From: Bdellovibrionales bacterium
GTDB taxonomy: Bacteria > Pseudomonadota > Alphaproteobacteria > UBA9219
Direction of reading: 5' to 3'
Length of the DNA stretch: 64,000 nt
Assembly: GCA_041662785.1 (NCBI GenBank)
Contig: JBAZRW010000001.1
Location: forward strand, 372,001 to 436,000
Part shown: positions 11,398 through 21,293 of the stretch, one piece after another
Layout: the number at the start of each line of letters is the position of its first letter
Numbering within the stretch: the first letter of the stretch is position 1
Made by a program: the position numbers and the translations under genes
The notes under the pieces: generated by a model
What the model saw: the letters and a program-made list of their open reading frames with translations, nothing else
What the model was told of the DNA's origin: nothing
Databases searched by the model: none

Positions 11398-14271
11398 TTA
11401 TGCCACAACCTTGGCGCAACGAGGGCAAAGGCAAGCTTTGTTCACATCACCACGCACCTGCCAGCACCGCTCACACTTTTCACCTTCCGCCAAGGACACA
11501 ACCACGCCAACATCGGGTACGTCCGACAAGACAAACGCATCGGCAGGAGCCCCCTTTTCGCAAAGCGTGACGTTCGAGGCGATGCAAAGCTCGGCCATGT
11601 CCACGCCGCCCAAAAGCGCCGCCTGTTCTTTGCCGATAAATACCGTCGCCGCCGCCTGAAGGCTGGATCCGATTTTTTTCTCGGCGCGGGCGATTTCCAT
11701 CGCGCCCGTGACGACGCGGCGTAGGTCGCGCAGCGCCGCCCATTTTTTGCCCAGCGCGTCATCGCGCCATGCGGCGGGCACGTCCGGATAGGTCAGCAGA
11801 TGCACGCTACCGTCCTGCGACGGATGACGGGCGAGATAGGCTTCCTCCGCCGTAAAGCACAACACGGGGGCGAGCCAGATCACAAGATGATCAAAGATCG
11901 ACTCCATCACCGTGCGCACCGCACGACGGTTTTTATCAGACGGCACATCGCAATAAAGAGAGTCCTTGCGCACATCCAAGTAAAACGCCGACAAATCAAC
12001 GGCGCAGAAATGGTGGAGCGTCTGCATCATGTGATTGTAGTCATAGGCCGCAATATCGGCGCGGATTGTCGCGTCCATCTCGGCAAGACGATGAAGAGTC
12101 CACCGCTCTAGCTCGGGCATATCTTTGGCGGGCAGCCGCTCTTGCTCGGTCATGCCGTCAAGAGCCCCCAGCAAATAGCGCAGCGTGTTGCGGAAGCGGC
12201 GATACAGATCGCCCGTTTGCTTCAGAATGTTGGGGCCAAGACCCAGATCTTGTGAATAGTCGGAAGACAAAACCCAAAGGCGAAGAATATCCGCCCCCAT
12301 ATCATCCATAACCTTCAGCGGATCAATCACGTTGCCGATGGATTTGGATTGTTTAAATCCCTTTTCGTCCAACACAAAGCCATGCGTCAACACCGCCTTA
12401 AACGGGGCTTTCCCGCGCGAGCCACAGCCTTCCAAAAGCGAGGAGTGGAACCAGCCACGATGCTGATCTGATCCTTCTAAATACAAGTCCGCAGGCCATG
12501 TCAGGTTTGGCCATTCAGGATTCGGCAAGGTTTGATCAAGGACAAAACTGTGCGTGGAGCCGGATTCAAACCACACATCCACAATATCAAAAACTTGATC
12601 GAAGTCGTCGGCTTTATAGGCGCTGCCCAAAAACTCTTGCGCCGGATGCGTGTACCATGCGTCCGCGCCATCAGCCTCAAAAGCCATCGCAATGCGGTCC
12701 AACACCGCCGGATCCTTAAGCGGAGCCTTTGTCTTTTTGTCCACAAACAAGGCGATGGGCACGCCCCATACGCGTTGGCGGCTGATGCACCAGTCCATGC
12801 GCGATTCAATCATGCCGCGAATACGGTTTTCGCCAACGGCAGGATACCACTGCGTCTCACCAATCGCCGTTAGCGCTAGCTCTCGCAAGGATTTTCCCGT
12901 CTTGCCAACCTTGACTTCATCCAGCGCCACAAACCATTGCGGCGTTGTGCGAAAGATCAGCGGCGCTTTTGACCGCCACGAATGGGGATAACTGTGCGTA
13001 ATGTTTTTCTTGGCGAGCAGCGCGCCCGCATGGGCGAGCGCACGAATGACGGCAACGTTCGCCTCCCCCGCCTTGCCGTCGGGCGTATAGACGTAAAGCC
13101 CCTCAAAGCCCTTGACGTTGGGCAGATAGCGGCCATCCGCATCGACGGTCGGCTCAAACTTCACTTTATACTTGCGCCCAAGATTATAATCGTCCTCGCC
13201 ATGGCCGGGTGCGATATGAACAAAGCCCGTGCCCGCGTCCGTCGTGACAAAATCGCCGTGATAGAGGCACACGTCATAATCAAAAGCGTTTTCGCTGCCC
13301 AAACGGCCACGGAACGGATGGGCGCACACGACGCCTTCCAAATCTTCGCCACGAAGCTCTTCCGCCAAAACGGTCTTGGCCGTGATTTTTGCCTCCGCGC
13401 AAAAGGCATTGACCAAGTCCGCTGCAACGACCAAGCGGTCGCCTACTTGCGCCGCCGCTCCTTCGTCCGCGCCGTCCACTTGGATCAGCGCATAGGCAAA
13501 AGCGCCAAACGCGATGGCGCGATTAGCCGGAATTGTCCACGGCGTTGTTGTCCAAATGACGATGCCCGCTCCCTCTAGGGCCTTATTTTTTGCGGCTATA
13601 ACAGGGAAACGAATCCACAGCGTCGTCGATTTATGATCGTGATATTCGATTTCCGCTTCGGCTAAGGCCGTCTTTTCCACCACCGACCACATGACGGGGC
13701 GCTCCCCTTTATAAAGGAGCCCCTCCTTCAAAAACTTGTGAATCTCGCGCACAATTTGCGCTTCGGCACGAAAGCTCATCGTCGTGTAGGGGTGCACCCA
13801 ATCGCCAACAACGCCAAGACGCTGGAAGTCGGTAGACTGCACGCCCGTCCAATGCGCCGCAAAGGCGCGACATTCAGCGCGGAATTGGGGAACGGGGATT
13901 GAGTCCTTGTCCTGCCCCTTGGCGCGATACTGCTCTTCAATCTTCCATTCAATCGGCAGGCCGTGACAATCCCAGCCAGGCACATACGGCGCATCAAAGC
14001 CCAACATCTGATGCGTGCGATTGACAACGTCTTTCAATGTTTTGTTAAGGGCGTGCCCCAAATGAATATGCCCGTTGGCGAAGGGAGGGCCATCATGCAG
14101 GACAAACTTCTTGCGCCCCTTGGCTTGCTCCCTCAACCGGTCATAAAGGCCCAGTTTCTGCCACCGCGCCAAAAGCTCTGGTTCCTTCACGGGCAAGCTG
14201 CCGCGCATCGGGAAGTCCGTTTTGGGGAGAAAGACGCTATCGCGATAATCTTTGTTTTCTACGTTTGACAT
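11398..14271 (-). CDS. ileS: isoleucyl-tRNA synthetase
   Basis: Charges tRNA-Ile. Class I signatures are HIHLGHALNKTLKD (HIGH motif, near residue 64) and KGFKQSKSIGNV (a KMSKS variant reading KQSKS). An editing domain lies between them and a C-terminal zinc finger has CERCW and CPRC. The frame opens at a TTG at 14310, but the ATG at 14271 has an AAGGGA ribosome site and gives a normal 957-residue protein. Confidence 0.98.
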   Translation of the reverse strand: MSNVENKDYRDSVFLPKTDFPMRGSLPVKEPELLARWQKLGLYDRLREQAKGRKKFVLHDGPPFANGHIHLGHALNKTLKDVVNRTHQMLGFDAPYVPGWDCHGLPIEWKIEEQYRAKGQDKDSIPVPQFRAECRAFAAHWTGVQSTDFQRLGVVGDWVHPYTTMSFRAEAQIVREIHKFLKEGLLYKGERPVMWSVVEKTALAEAEIEYHDHKSTTLWIRFPVIAAKNKALEGAGIVIWTTTPWTIPANRAIAFGAFAYALIQVDGADEGAAAQVGDRLVVAADLVNAFCAEAKITAKTVLAEELRGEDLEGVVCAHPFRGRLGSENAFDYDVCLYHGDFVTTDAGTGFVHIAPGHGEDDYNLGRKYKVKFEPTVDADGRYLPNVKGFEGLYVYTPDGKAGEANVAVIRALAHAGALLAKKNITHSYPHSWRSKAPLIFRTTPQWFVALDEVKVGKTGKSLRELALTAIGETQWYPAVGENRIRGMIESRMDWCISRQRVWGVPIALFVDKKTKAPLKDPAVLDRIAMAFEADGADAWYTHPAQEFLGSAYKADDFDQVFDIVDVWFESGSTHSFVLDQTLPNPEWPNLTWPADLYLEGSDQHRGWFHSSLLEGCGSRGKAPFKAVLTHGFVLDEKGFKQSKSIGNVIDPLKVMDDMGADILRLWVLSSDYSQDLGLGPNILKQTGDLYRRFRNTLRYLLGALDGMTEQERLPAKDMPELERWTLHRLAEMDATIRADIAAYDYNHMMQTLHHFCAVDLSAFYLDVRKDSLYCDVPSDKNRRAVRTVMESIFDHLVIWLAPVLCFTAEEAYLARHPSQDGSVHLLTYPDVPAAWRDDALGKKWAALRDLRRVVTGAMEIARAEKKIGSSLQAAATVFIGKEQAALLGGVDMAELCIASNVTLCEKGAPADAFVLSDVPDVGVVVSLAEGEKCERCWQVRGDVNKACLCPRCAKVVA

Positions 14272-14498
14272 GGGTCCCTTATAAATCCTTTTACGCTTGA
14301 TGAAAGACAAGATTACCGCCCTTCCCCCTTATGGTAAAGCGGCGCTTTGCAAGCCCTTGTCTCGCCCCTTCTTTTCTGCGCCATCTTGTGCCTGAACACA
14401 AGCGTAACCGCCGATTTGTATGCTGTCGTTAGAGTATCTTTAAGGCTTTTTCTTGTACAAACGAAGGGTCTTGTCGCACTCGAAAAGCGGTTTTTGTC

Positions 14499-15488
14499 AT
14501 GCCTGCTCAATCCAAACTCTTCTTCCTTGCGATTTTTTGGGGCGGCGCTTTTTTGCCCCTGTGCACGACCCTCTATTTTGCGCCCGAAGACGCCTTCCTT
14601 AAAACCGCGCCCCTTCTTGTTCTTGCCTTGGCAGGGATAAGCTGGCTGGGCGCAAGGCGCTGCGAAACCACCATGGCCAAAGAGGCCACGACCCTATGCA
14701 CCGCCGCAGGGCAAGAAAAAACAGCCTCCCTTTTGGCTAAAGTCGCCCTTGCGCAAAGCGGCTTGGTTGAAAGCGCCAAATCCCTTGTCAAACTGACCGA
14801 CGACCATCAACAGCGCGCAACAAACTCAACCTCATCGGCGGCACTGGCCACGGAAAGCGCCACCGGCATTGCCAGCGCGATTGAGGAAATGAACTCCGCC
14901 ATTGTCGAGATTGGGAGGCAAGCTGACGAGGCCTCCTCTATCGCGCGGGGCACGGCGGAAAAGGCCAAGGCCGCCGATGGCGCTGCCAGCGCCCTTTCCG
15001 ACCAAAGCGACCAAATCCTTTCTATTGTCGAGTTGATCCGCGAGATTGCGGGGCGCACCAACCTGCTCGCGCTTAATGCCACGATCGAGGCCGCCCGCGC
15101 GGGCGAACACGGCAAGGGCTTTGCCGTCGTGGCCAGCGAGGTCAAAAGTTTAGCCCAACAAACGGCGAACGCCACCACGCAGATTGAGGCACAAATCAAC
15201 ACCGTTCGCGAATCCTCACACGCGATGAAGGCGCAGATGAACGCGATTGAGAGCGCCGTCGATCAAATGAACGCGATTACGGGCGCGATTAAATCCGCCC
15301 TTCATGAAGAGTCCGCCGCCACGCAAGAAATTGCGCGCGGCGCGTTGCAAACAACCACGGCCACCACCGCCGTCACAAATGGCATTTCCCATATGCTCGT
15401 TACAACGGAAGAAATCCGCCGCGCCTCAACCGCCCTTGGCGAAGAGGCTTCATCGCTAACGGAAAAGCTGAAGGAACCCTCGGCCTAA
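14499..15488 (+). CDS. small methyl-accepting chemotaxis-type receptor without HAMP
   Basis: A 329-residue receptor: two close hydrophobic segments at about residues 6-25 and 33-49 with a short loop between them, then directly a cytoplasmic signalling domain with hairpin tip [20 protein letters not shown] near residue 186. There is no periplasmic sensor and no HAMP linker, so it would sense in or near the membrane, or internally. It lies between ileS (divergent) and tRNA-Leu. The ATG at 14499 lacks a strong ribosome site. Confidence 0.9.
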   Translation: MPAQSKLFFLAIFWGGAFLPLCTTLYFAPEDAFLKTAPLLVLALAGISWLGARRCETTMAKEATTLCTAAGQEKTASLLAKVALAQSGLVESAKSLVKLTDDHQQRATNSTSSAALATESATGIASAIEEMNSAIVEIGRQADEASSIARGTAEKAKAADGAASALSDQSDQILSIVELIREIAGRTNLLALNATIEAARAGEHGKGFAVVASEVKSLAQQTANATTQIEAQINTVRESSHAMKAQMNAIESAVDQMNAITGAIKSALHEESAATQEIARGALQTTTATTAVTNGISHMLVTTEEIRRASTALGEEASSLTEKLKEPSA

Positions 15489-15545
15489 GCAGCCTCCCTG
15501 CTCCCAACAAAAAAGGCCTCGCGCCGCCACGATGCCCCTTCTTCC

Positions 15546-15583
15546 CTGAATGCCGAATGCCGAATGCCGAATCCTGAATGCCC
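15546..15583. repeat. short tandem repeat of GAATGCC / GAATCCT
   Basis: About five 7-8-base units in a row: CTGAATGCCGAATGCC, GAATGCC, GAATCCT, GAATGCC. A related tract (in reverse complement, GGATTC units) occurs inside mnmE at 40303-40330. Confidence 0.75.
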
Positions 15584-15812
15584 CCTGCCTCCCGAAGCTT
15601 TAGCGTAGGGAGGTGACTTCGGACACAGCTCCGCGTAGTAATGTCAATAGCAGAATCGTCCCCACGAGTCAATGAAAAAACACAGTTAACGTGATTTTTC
15701 TTTTCTTTTCCCGTCAAGGGCTTATCCGGCAGAGGCTCAAAAGGATTCAAAAACGGTTTTTCCTCCCCCGTTTTTTCTGTCCGGTTTATATTGGCTGGGC
15801 GCTATTTCATGG

Positions 15813-15840
15813 TTGACCCGCGCCAGAAGGACGCTATGAT
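15813..15840 (+). promoter_or_regulatory. sigma-70 promoter of tRNA-Leu
   Basis: TTGACC (15813-15818) and TATGAT (15835-15840) with a 16-base spacer, 40 bases before the mature tRNA. This is a near-consensus housekeeping promoter. Confidence 0.7.
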
Positions 15841-15880
15841 CCCCCTCGCTTTCATGTTTGGAAACAAACACGCATGACAG

Positions 15881-15967
15881 GCCCCAGTGGCGGAATTGGT
15901 AGACGCGGCAGACTCAAAATCTGTTACTTGCAAGGGTGTGGGGGTTCAAGTCCCTCCTGGGGCACCA
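15881..15967 (+). tRNA. tRNA-Leu(CAA)
   Basis: An 87-base tRNA with acceptor GCCCCAG pairing CTGGGGC, a D-arm containing GGTAGACGCGG, a CAGA/TCTG anticodon stem with loop CTCAAAA (anticodon CAA at 15915-15917), a long variable arm as in class II tRNAs, T-arm GGTTCAAGTCC and an encoded CCA. Confidence 0.97.
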
Positions 15968-16033
15968 TCTTATTAGGCCAGCAAGTAGTTTTCGAACCGT
16001 TCCTTTTTCAGATACGGGTTCAAACGAGCAGTT

Positions 16034-16633
16034 ATGGAAACCAAAGACATTCTGGGCGCATTGGCCGCCATTCTTGGCGTGATTGGTTTTATTCCTTATT
16101 GTTGGTCAATCTATCAAAGAAAAACAAAGCCGCACGTTTTTTCGTGGATACCGTGGTTTATTACAACTGCTGTTGCGTTCGTCGGGCAAATTGTTGAGCA
16201 TGGTGGGGCTGGAACATGGGCAACGGGAACGTCAGCCTTCTTTTCTTTTGTCATCATGTTGGTGTCATTTTTTCTTGGCGAGAAAAACATCACGCGAAGC
16301 GACTGGATTTCTTTTATTCTTTCTCTTGCAACAATACCTCTTTGGATAGCGACAAAAGAGCCTCTTTATTCAGTTGTTCTGGCGACACTTATCAATCAAC
16401 TGGCCTGTTTCCCGACGCTACGAAAATCGTGGCATAAGCCAGACGAAGAAAACGGAAGCATGTATGTGCTGCTGACGGTGCGTTCGGCTCTATCTTTGAT
16501 GGCACTGGAAAACCTAGTTATCGTTACATTTCTGTTTCCCCTTTTTCAGCTTTTATCAAACACCGTTATCTTTGTAACCATTTTTGGACGTCGCGCTGCC
16601 TTGCCTCCATACAAACAATCCTTAAAATCCTAA
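16034..16633 (+). CDS. multi-pass membrane protein of unknown function
   Basis: A 199-residue protein with about six hydrophobic segments. The first contains GVIGFIPYCWSIYQRKTKP, whose proline and following polar loop recall PQ-loop/SemiSWEET carriers, but I do not see a clear second copy, so no function is given. It is clearly richer in A+T than its neighbours and starts 67 bases after tRNA-Leu, which suggests horizontal acquisition. No integrase or duplicated tRNA end is visible. No strong ribosome site is seen at 16034. Confidence 0.6.
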   Translation: METKDILGALAAILGVIGFIPYCWSIYQRKTKPHVFSWIPWFITTAVAFVGQIVEHGGAGTWATGTSAFFSFVIMLVSFFLGEKNITRSDWISFILSLATIPLWIATKEPLYSVVLATLINQLACFPTLRKSWHKPDEENGSMYVLLTVRSALSLMALENLVIVTFLFPLFQLLSNTVIFVTIFGRRAALPPYKQSLKS

Positions 16634-16884
16634 CGATTTGAATCCGCGAGTGGACCATGACCTCGCCCCGCGCTAAAAACTTACCGCATTCATCGACGGC
16701 TTATTTTGCTGAAGATTATGCCGGATTGTGCCCCAATCGGCCAACGCGTTAAGCCCTTCCTCGACCTCATAGCGGTTCGAGGTTGCTCCTTTGCGGCACA
16801 CTAGACTATAAGAACCAGCAAGGGTTTATCGAAGCGCTCAATAAGAACGAGCAAGCACAACGCTAACCTGAAAGGATTTGGTTT

Positions 16885-17367
16885 ATGGCTCTTTGTCCCT
16901 GCTGTTCCGGCTATGCGTTCGAAGAGTGTTGCGCGTCCATCCTCGCGGGGACTCCGGCTCCGACAGTGGTGGCGCTTATGCGCTCACGTTACACGGCATA
17001 TGTTACAGGGAACATTGATTATATCGAGCAAACCTGCGCCAGAAACGCGCGCGAGGAGTTCAATTGCCCAGAAGTTGAAAGATACATTGATGAGATGGAT
17101 TGGCAAGGGCTGGACATTCTGCGCGTCACAGAAGGGGGCGCTGAAGATGAACGTGGTTTCGTCGATTTTGCCTTCCATCTTAAGCATAAAGGCAAGCCCT
17201 ACACACAGCGCGAAATCGCGACGTTCGAACGGATCGATGGGCGCTGGTATTATACTGACAGCGAGGTAAACCCTAAAGGGAAAACGGTTCACGCTGAGAA
17301 AATCGGACGAAACGATCCCTGTCCTTGTGGGTCGGAAAAAAAATATAAGAAATGCTGCGGAAGCTGA
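16885..17367 (+). CDS. YchJ-like SEC-C motif protein
   Basis: A 160-residue protein of the YchJ (UPF0225) type. Cysteine clusters lie at both ends: [13 protein letters not shown] at residues 4-16 and the SEC-C zinc motif [13 protein letters not shown] at the C-terminus. An NTF2-like middle domain ([19 protein letters not shown]) lies between. SEC-C motifs bind zinc; the cellular role of this family is not established. An AAAGGATTTGG ribosome site precedes the ATG. The next gene, also a cysteine-cluster protein, starts 24 bases on and is probably co-transcribed. Confidence 0.9.
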   Translation: MALCPCCSGYAFEECCASILAGTPAPTVVALMRSRYTAYVTGNIDYIEQTCARNAREEFNCPEVERYIDEMDWQGLDILRVTEGGAEDERGFVDFAFHLKHKGKPYTQREIATFERIDGRWYYTDSEVNPKGKTVHAEKIGRNDPCPCGSEKKYKKCCGS

Positions 17368-17391
17368 CTCACAACAACGGAGCCGTCGCCT

Positions 17392-18153
17392 GTGCCTGAA
17401 CAACGATTCAACTGTACAGCTTGCGGCAAGTGTTGTTACGGTTTGCTGCCGCTGACCCTTGAAGATGCGTTCGCAAATGCCTGCCGGTTTCCTTTGGCTA
17501 TGGCGTGGATGCCTGTGCGACAGGCCAGCCGATCTTACGAAATGTATGCCAAACTGGGCGCCATCATTCAACTTCCCGGCCAGAAGGTGGCAACCTTAAT
17601 TGCGCCCGTGGCCTATATTCCCCCGTCGCTCTCTTGCCCTTCTTTATCGCCAGAGAATCTTTGTTCGATACATGAAAGCAAGCCGCTTAGGTGTAGGACC
17701 ATGCCTTTCTATCCATATCGGGAGGAGAGAGATCAAAGCGATATCCTTGTTCCACGCAAAGGTTGGCTATGCGATACATCCCCGTTGGCTCCACCTATCT
17801 ACAGAGACAGAAAGATTATCGACATCACCTCTTTTGATCTTGAGCGAAAGGCTCTGCTTAAAGACGCCCCCATCTTAAGCGCCTACGCCGCCCGATTGCT
17901 TATGCAAAATCATGTTGTCATGAAAATGTTGATCGACACAGCAACAAGGCAAGCGGCCGGTCAGTTTGTCGTGAGCTTTTATTCCTTTCTTCGCCTGAAT
18001 AAGAAATACGACCTGATTGCGTTTGCAAAAAAACAAACCCCCGTCCTAAAAGAATTTTCCGAAAAAACGGCAGCCATGCCGGCTCTTGCCGTGTTTCATA
18101 AGTACTATCATGCAGCAGCAGAGGAGCTGGGGTGGTTTGCTCGTGAGGGATAA
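17392..18153 (+). CDS. YkgJ-family cysteine cluster protein
   Basis: A 253-residue soluble protein with the CxxCxxCC cluster CTACGKCC at residues 8-15 and later cysteines (LSCPSLSPENLCSIHESKPLRCR), the CxxCxxCC...C...C pattern of the YkgJ/UPF0153 zinc- or iron-chelating family. Function is unknown. It begins with GTG at 17392 and follows the YchJ-like gene closely, so two metal-binding cysteine proteins are paired. Confidence 0.8.
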   Translation: MPEQRFNCTACGKCCYGLLPLTLEDAFANACRFPLAMAWMPVRQASRSYEMYAKLGAIIQLPGQKVATLIAPVAYIPPSLSCPSLSPENLCSIHESKPLRCRTMPFYPYREERDQSDILVPRKGWLCDTSPLAPPIYRDRKIIDITSFDLERKALLKDAPILSAYAARLLMQNHVVMKMLIDTATRQAAGQFVVSFYSFLRLNKKYDLIAFAKKQTPVLKEFSEKTAAMPALAVFHKYYHAAAEELGWFAREG

Positions 18154-18313
18154 TATCAAGCGGCCTGTGCTCTGATGCCTTAAAAAACAAAAAAAGGGGG
18201 CGTCCGGCTTTTCGCCCGTAACAAAGGCACAGCCTCGCCAAGGCTACGACGGGGGGCTCTCTCTGACACAACAACAATAATGATGATACGGGCGGCAGGA
18301 AAAGAAGAAAAAT

Positions 18314-18388
<75 letters not shown>

Positions 18389-18493
18389 ACATTTTTCTTA
18401 CGTTCTCGCTTTTTCTTTCACAAAAAAATCAAAGCGAGGCGGCTTTAATACCCCTAATACCCCGCCTTTGCAAGGCCTGTCTCGCCTTAAAAC

Positions 18494-18526
18494 AAGAAAA
18501 AAGGACGGGGATTGCGCCCCGCCCTT
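18494..18526 (-). terminator. Rho-independent terminator of the first porin gene
   Basis: Read on the minus strand, an AAGGGCGGGG / CCCCGTCCTT stem is followed by a T-rich run. It starts about 30 bases after the porin stop. Confidence 0.85.
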
Positions 18527-18554
18527 TTCTTTTTCATCGTGCTTACAAAAAGCC

Positions 18555-19673
18555 TTAGAACGCCATCTTTTGCGTGAGCATCAAGACGTGGCCTTCGTTG
18601 CCCTTTGTCGTGCCACCGCGATCTTGGTTAAAGAAGACCGCATCGGCCGCCGTGGTCAAGCCCGGAACCCATTTGTACGTCGCGCCAAAACCAACCGCAT
18701 TGAAGCCTTCGACATAGTCATTTGAGCCCAACAGGCCGTTATAATAGCCTTCGCCGCTCATAAAGTTGGTGGCCAAAGCAACCTTGTCAATTTCATAGCC
18801 TAGGCCAACTGTCCAAACGTCTTGGTCAAGATCTTGCCCTGGGGCCGAACCCTTGTGACCCGCATCAACATAGGAACCACCAAACGTGAGCCCTGCATAT
18901 AGCGCCTGAGCGCCCACACCCCACATCGTGTAATCACGGTTGGTGCTGGCTGTTTTATCGCCTTCGCCCTCGCCTGTGGCAATCATGGGCGTCACGACAA
19001 CGCTGACAGGGGCAATCGTTCCGGTGTATTGGGCTGTGGCTTCAACTTGATTTTTATAGCCGTCGGTGCGCTCATACAGGGATGCGACTGTACCTTGCCT
19101 GTCTTCTGCCGTGTAGCTAACGCCAAGCTGAACCTTGTGGCTCGCCGTTCCAACCTTGGGCGTGAAGTAGGTAACCTTGGTGTCGTTTTCCGTATCGTCA
19201 AAATAGGTTGGTTTGAACTCGGCCAAGGTTGCCTCGTCCGTAAAATTGGTATAAGAACCATCCATTTGGCCTTCCCCAACCGTGGGCGCCATCACAAAGA
19301 GGCTGCTCGCGCCAAGTTCGTCACCCATAATAAGCTTACCAAACGCGCTAGAAACCCAAACATAGGCCTGATTCATCGCAATGCCGTATTGATTGCCATC
19401 AACCAGCTTCTGGTCGTTATTAAGATCGAGCAGTGCGCCATATTCGATGCCACCGGCCGCTTTGCCTTCGGCCGCGATGGTCAAGGCGTATTCGGTTTGA
19501 AAGTCGCCATGACGACGGGAACCCTCTTCGGTCGCAATCTTGTTTCCTTCATGAAACAACGCTGCACGGAAATCAACGCTACCCCCAAGGGTAACCTGAA
19601 TGGGGGATTCTGCCGCTTCGGCAACGCCAGCAAAAGCGATGAGCGCGGTTGTGGCCAAAAGGATCTTACGCAT
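18555..19673 (-). CDS. outer-membrane porin (first of tandem pair)
   Basis: A 372-residue porin of the Gram-negative/alphaproteobacterial type. It has a signal peptide ending VAEA, the opening strand ESPIQVTLGGSVDFRAALF, alternating beta-strand pattern throughout and a C-terminal phenylalanine (MLTQKMAF), the signal read by the BAM machinery. It would form a trimeric diffusion channel. It is closely related to the next gene upstream (19902-21035). Both have their own hairpin terminators, so each is probably transcribed alone. Confidence 0.93.
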   Translation of the reverse strand: MRKILLATTALIAFAGVAEAAESPIQVTLGGSVDFRAALFHEGNKIATEEGSRRHGDFQTEYALTIAAEGKAAGGIEYGALLDLNNDQKLVDGNQYGIAMNQAYVWVSSAFGKLIMGDELGASSLFVMAPTVGEGQMDGSYTNFTDEATLAEFKPTYFDDTENDTKVTYFTPKVGTASHKVQLGVSYTAEDRQGTVASLYERTDGYKNQVEATAQYTGTIAPVSVVVTPMIATGEGEGDKTASTNRDYTMWGVGAQALYAGLTFGGSYVDAGHKGSAPGQDLDQDVWTVGLGYEIDKVALATNFMSGEGYYNGLLGSNDYVEGFNAVGFGATYKWVPGLTTAADAVFFNQDRGGTTKGNEGHVLMLTQKMAF

Positions 19674-19832
19674 GGGGTCTCTCCTTAATAAAAAATGATA
19701 TGTTTTATTTGCGCCGTCTCGTCTTTAAGCTCAAGCCCAATCTTCTTTTTGCTTATTTTTAGCGGAAGCCTGTTGCACAACACCAACACAGGCCTTTGCC
19801 CTTGCTGGCGTGTGAGCGTTCGATTAACGCAA

Positions 19833-19863
19833 AGAAAAAGGGCGGGGATTTCTCCCCGCCCTT
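19833..19863 (-). terminator. Rho-independent terminator of the second porin gene
   Basis: A minus-strand stem AAGGGCGGGGA / TCCCCGCCCTT with a 3-4 base loop is followed by TTTC. The stem is nearly the same as the one after the first porin, so it was probably duplicated with the gene. Confidence 0.85.
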
Positions 19864-19901
19864 CTCTTTACTTTTAGCTGTTCGCTATAGAGTGTCGTTT
19901 A

Positions 19902-21035
19902 TTAGAACGACATCTTTTGCGTGAGCATCAGCACTTGGCCAACATTGTCAGATGTCGCATCTTTACGCGATTGGTCAAAGAAGACCGCATCGGCTGCCGT
20001 GGTCAAACCAGGGAACCATGTGTAGGTCGCGCCCAAGCCGACGGCTGAGAACGAGTCAACATAAACGCTATCAGCACCATCAAGAACATTGAAGTAGCCT
20101 TCGCCGTCCATGTAGTTTGCGGCCAGTTCAACCTTATCAAAGCCAGTGTACTTCAGGCCAATCGTCCAAACGTCTTGGTTTTCTTCTTGACCCATGGTCG
20201 TGGTCATGTGACCCGCGTCAACATAAGAACCGCCAAGAGTGAAGGCGGCATATTTGGCGTCAGCACCAACGCCCCAAGCCGTAAAATCACGGACAGTCAA
20301 TGAAGCTTTGTCGCCCTGACCTTCGCCCACGATCAACATCGGCGATACAGTTACGCTAACAGGCTTAAAGTCACCCGTGTATTGGACGACGGTTTCAACG
20401 AGATTTTCATACCCGCCCGCTGTTGTAGGCTCATACGAAGAGGAAACCGTACCTTGTTCGTTTTCTGCAGCGTAGCTTACGCCCAACTGAACCTTGTGAT
20501 TGGCATTGCCAACCTTAGGTGTGTAATAGGTCACCTTGGTGTAGGATTCCGTGTTGCTGAAGAAAGTAGGCTTGAACTCGGCCAAAGTGTTCGCGTCCGT
20601 GAAGTTCGTGTAGTTACCAGCGATTTGGCCTTCACCAACCGTCGGAGCCATCACGAACAGATCGCTTGCGCCACGTTCGTCACCCATCAAGACCTTACCA
20701 AAAGCTCCTGACATCCAGACATAAGCATATTGAGCGGCAACGCCATATTGGTCTGTACCAACGCGGGCTTGGCCGTTGTCAAGGTTAATCAAAGCGCCGT
20801 AGTCGATGCCACCGGCGGCTTTGCCTGTCGCTGCGATCGTAAGGTCATATTCGGACTGGAAGTCGCCGTTGCGACGAACTGTTTCACCCGTGGCCATAAC
20901 CTTGTCAGATTCATGGAACAGAGCGGCGCGGAAATCAACGCTACCGCCAAGTGTAACTTGGATTGGTGATTCCGCGGCTTGAGCAGCGCCAGCGAAAGCG
21001 ACGAGAGCCGTAGAGGCCAGAAGAATTTTACGCAT
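19902..21035 (-). CDS. outer-membrane porin (second of tandem pair)
   Basis: A 377-residue paralogue of the preceding porin, with signal peptide ending AAQA, the same first strand (ESPIQVTLGGSVDFRAALFH) and C-terminal MLTQKMSF. Shared blocks include VMAPTVGEGQ, NYTNFTD and FPGLTTAADAVFF; loops differ most (the region around TAGGYENLVE against TDGYKNQVE). It stands head-to-head with the DUF3576 gene across 258 bases that must hold both promoters. An ORF-upstream GAGGGGGAT acts as ribosome site. Confidence 0.93.
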   Translation of the reverse strand: MRKILLASTALVAFAGAAQAAESPIQVTLGGSVDFRAALFHESDKVMATGETVRRNGDFQSEYDLTIAATGKAAGGIDYGALINLDNGQARVGTDQYGVAAQYAYVWMSGAFGKVLMGDERGASDLFVMAPTVGEGQIAGNYTNFTDANTLAEFKPTFFSNTESYTKVTYYTPKVGNANHKVQLGVSYAAENEQGTVSSSYEPTTAGGYENLVETVVQYTGDFKPVSVTVSPMLIVGEGQGDKASLTVRDFTAWGVGADAKYAAFTLGGSYVDAGHMTTTMGQEENQDVWTIGLKYTGFDKVELAANYMDGEGYFNVLDGADSVYVDSFSAVGLGATYTWFPGLTTAADAVFFDQSRKDATSDNVGQVLMLTQKMSF

Positions 21036-21293
21036 GTGGTATCCCCCTCATGGATGGACTTAGTGTTAAGAAAACTGACTGTGAGGGCGGATCGCCCCGT
21101 CAGAAGTGAATTTGAACCAACGCCCTTGCACAGACAAGCAGGAAATACCTTTTTTGCCGACTCACCACAAACCTGTGGCACAAAGGCAACAAACGCGTTA
21201 ACCATCGATTCCCTTGCAACGCCTTGTTTTTTCGCGCATAACGATAGAAAATAGCCTTCGCAATTCCTTAACTTTTGATCGGGAGCGACCCCC

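Larger units (their letters stand above)
15489..15880. other. intergenic region with GAATGCC tandem tract
   Basis: No gene is supported between the chemoreceptor and tRNA-Leu. The stretch contains the tandem tract at 15546-15583, a run matching dispersed-repeat sequence (AAGCTTTAGCGTAGGGAGG, 15595-15613) and the tRNA promoter at its right end. Confidence 0.6.
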
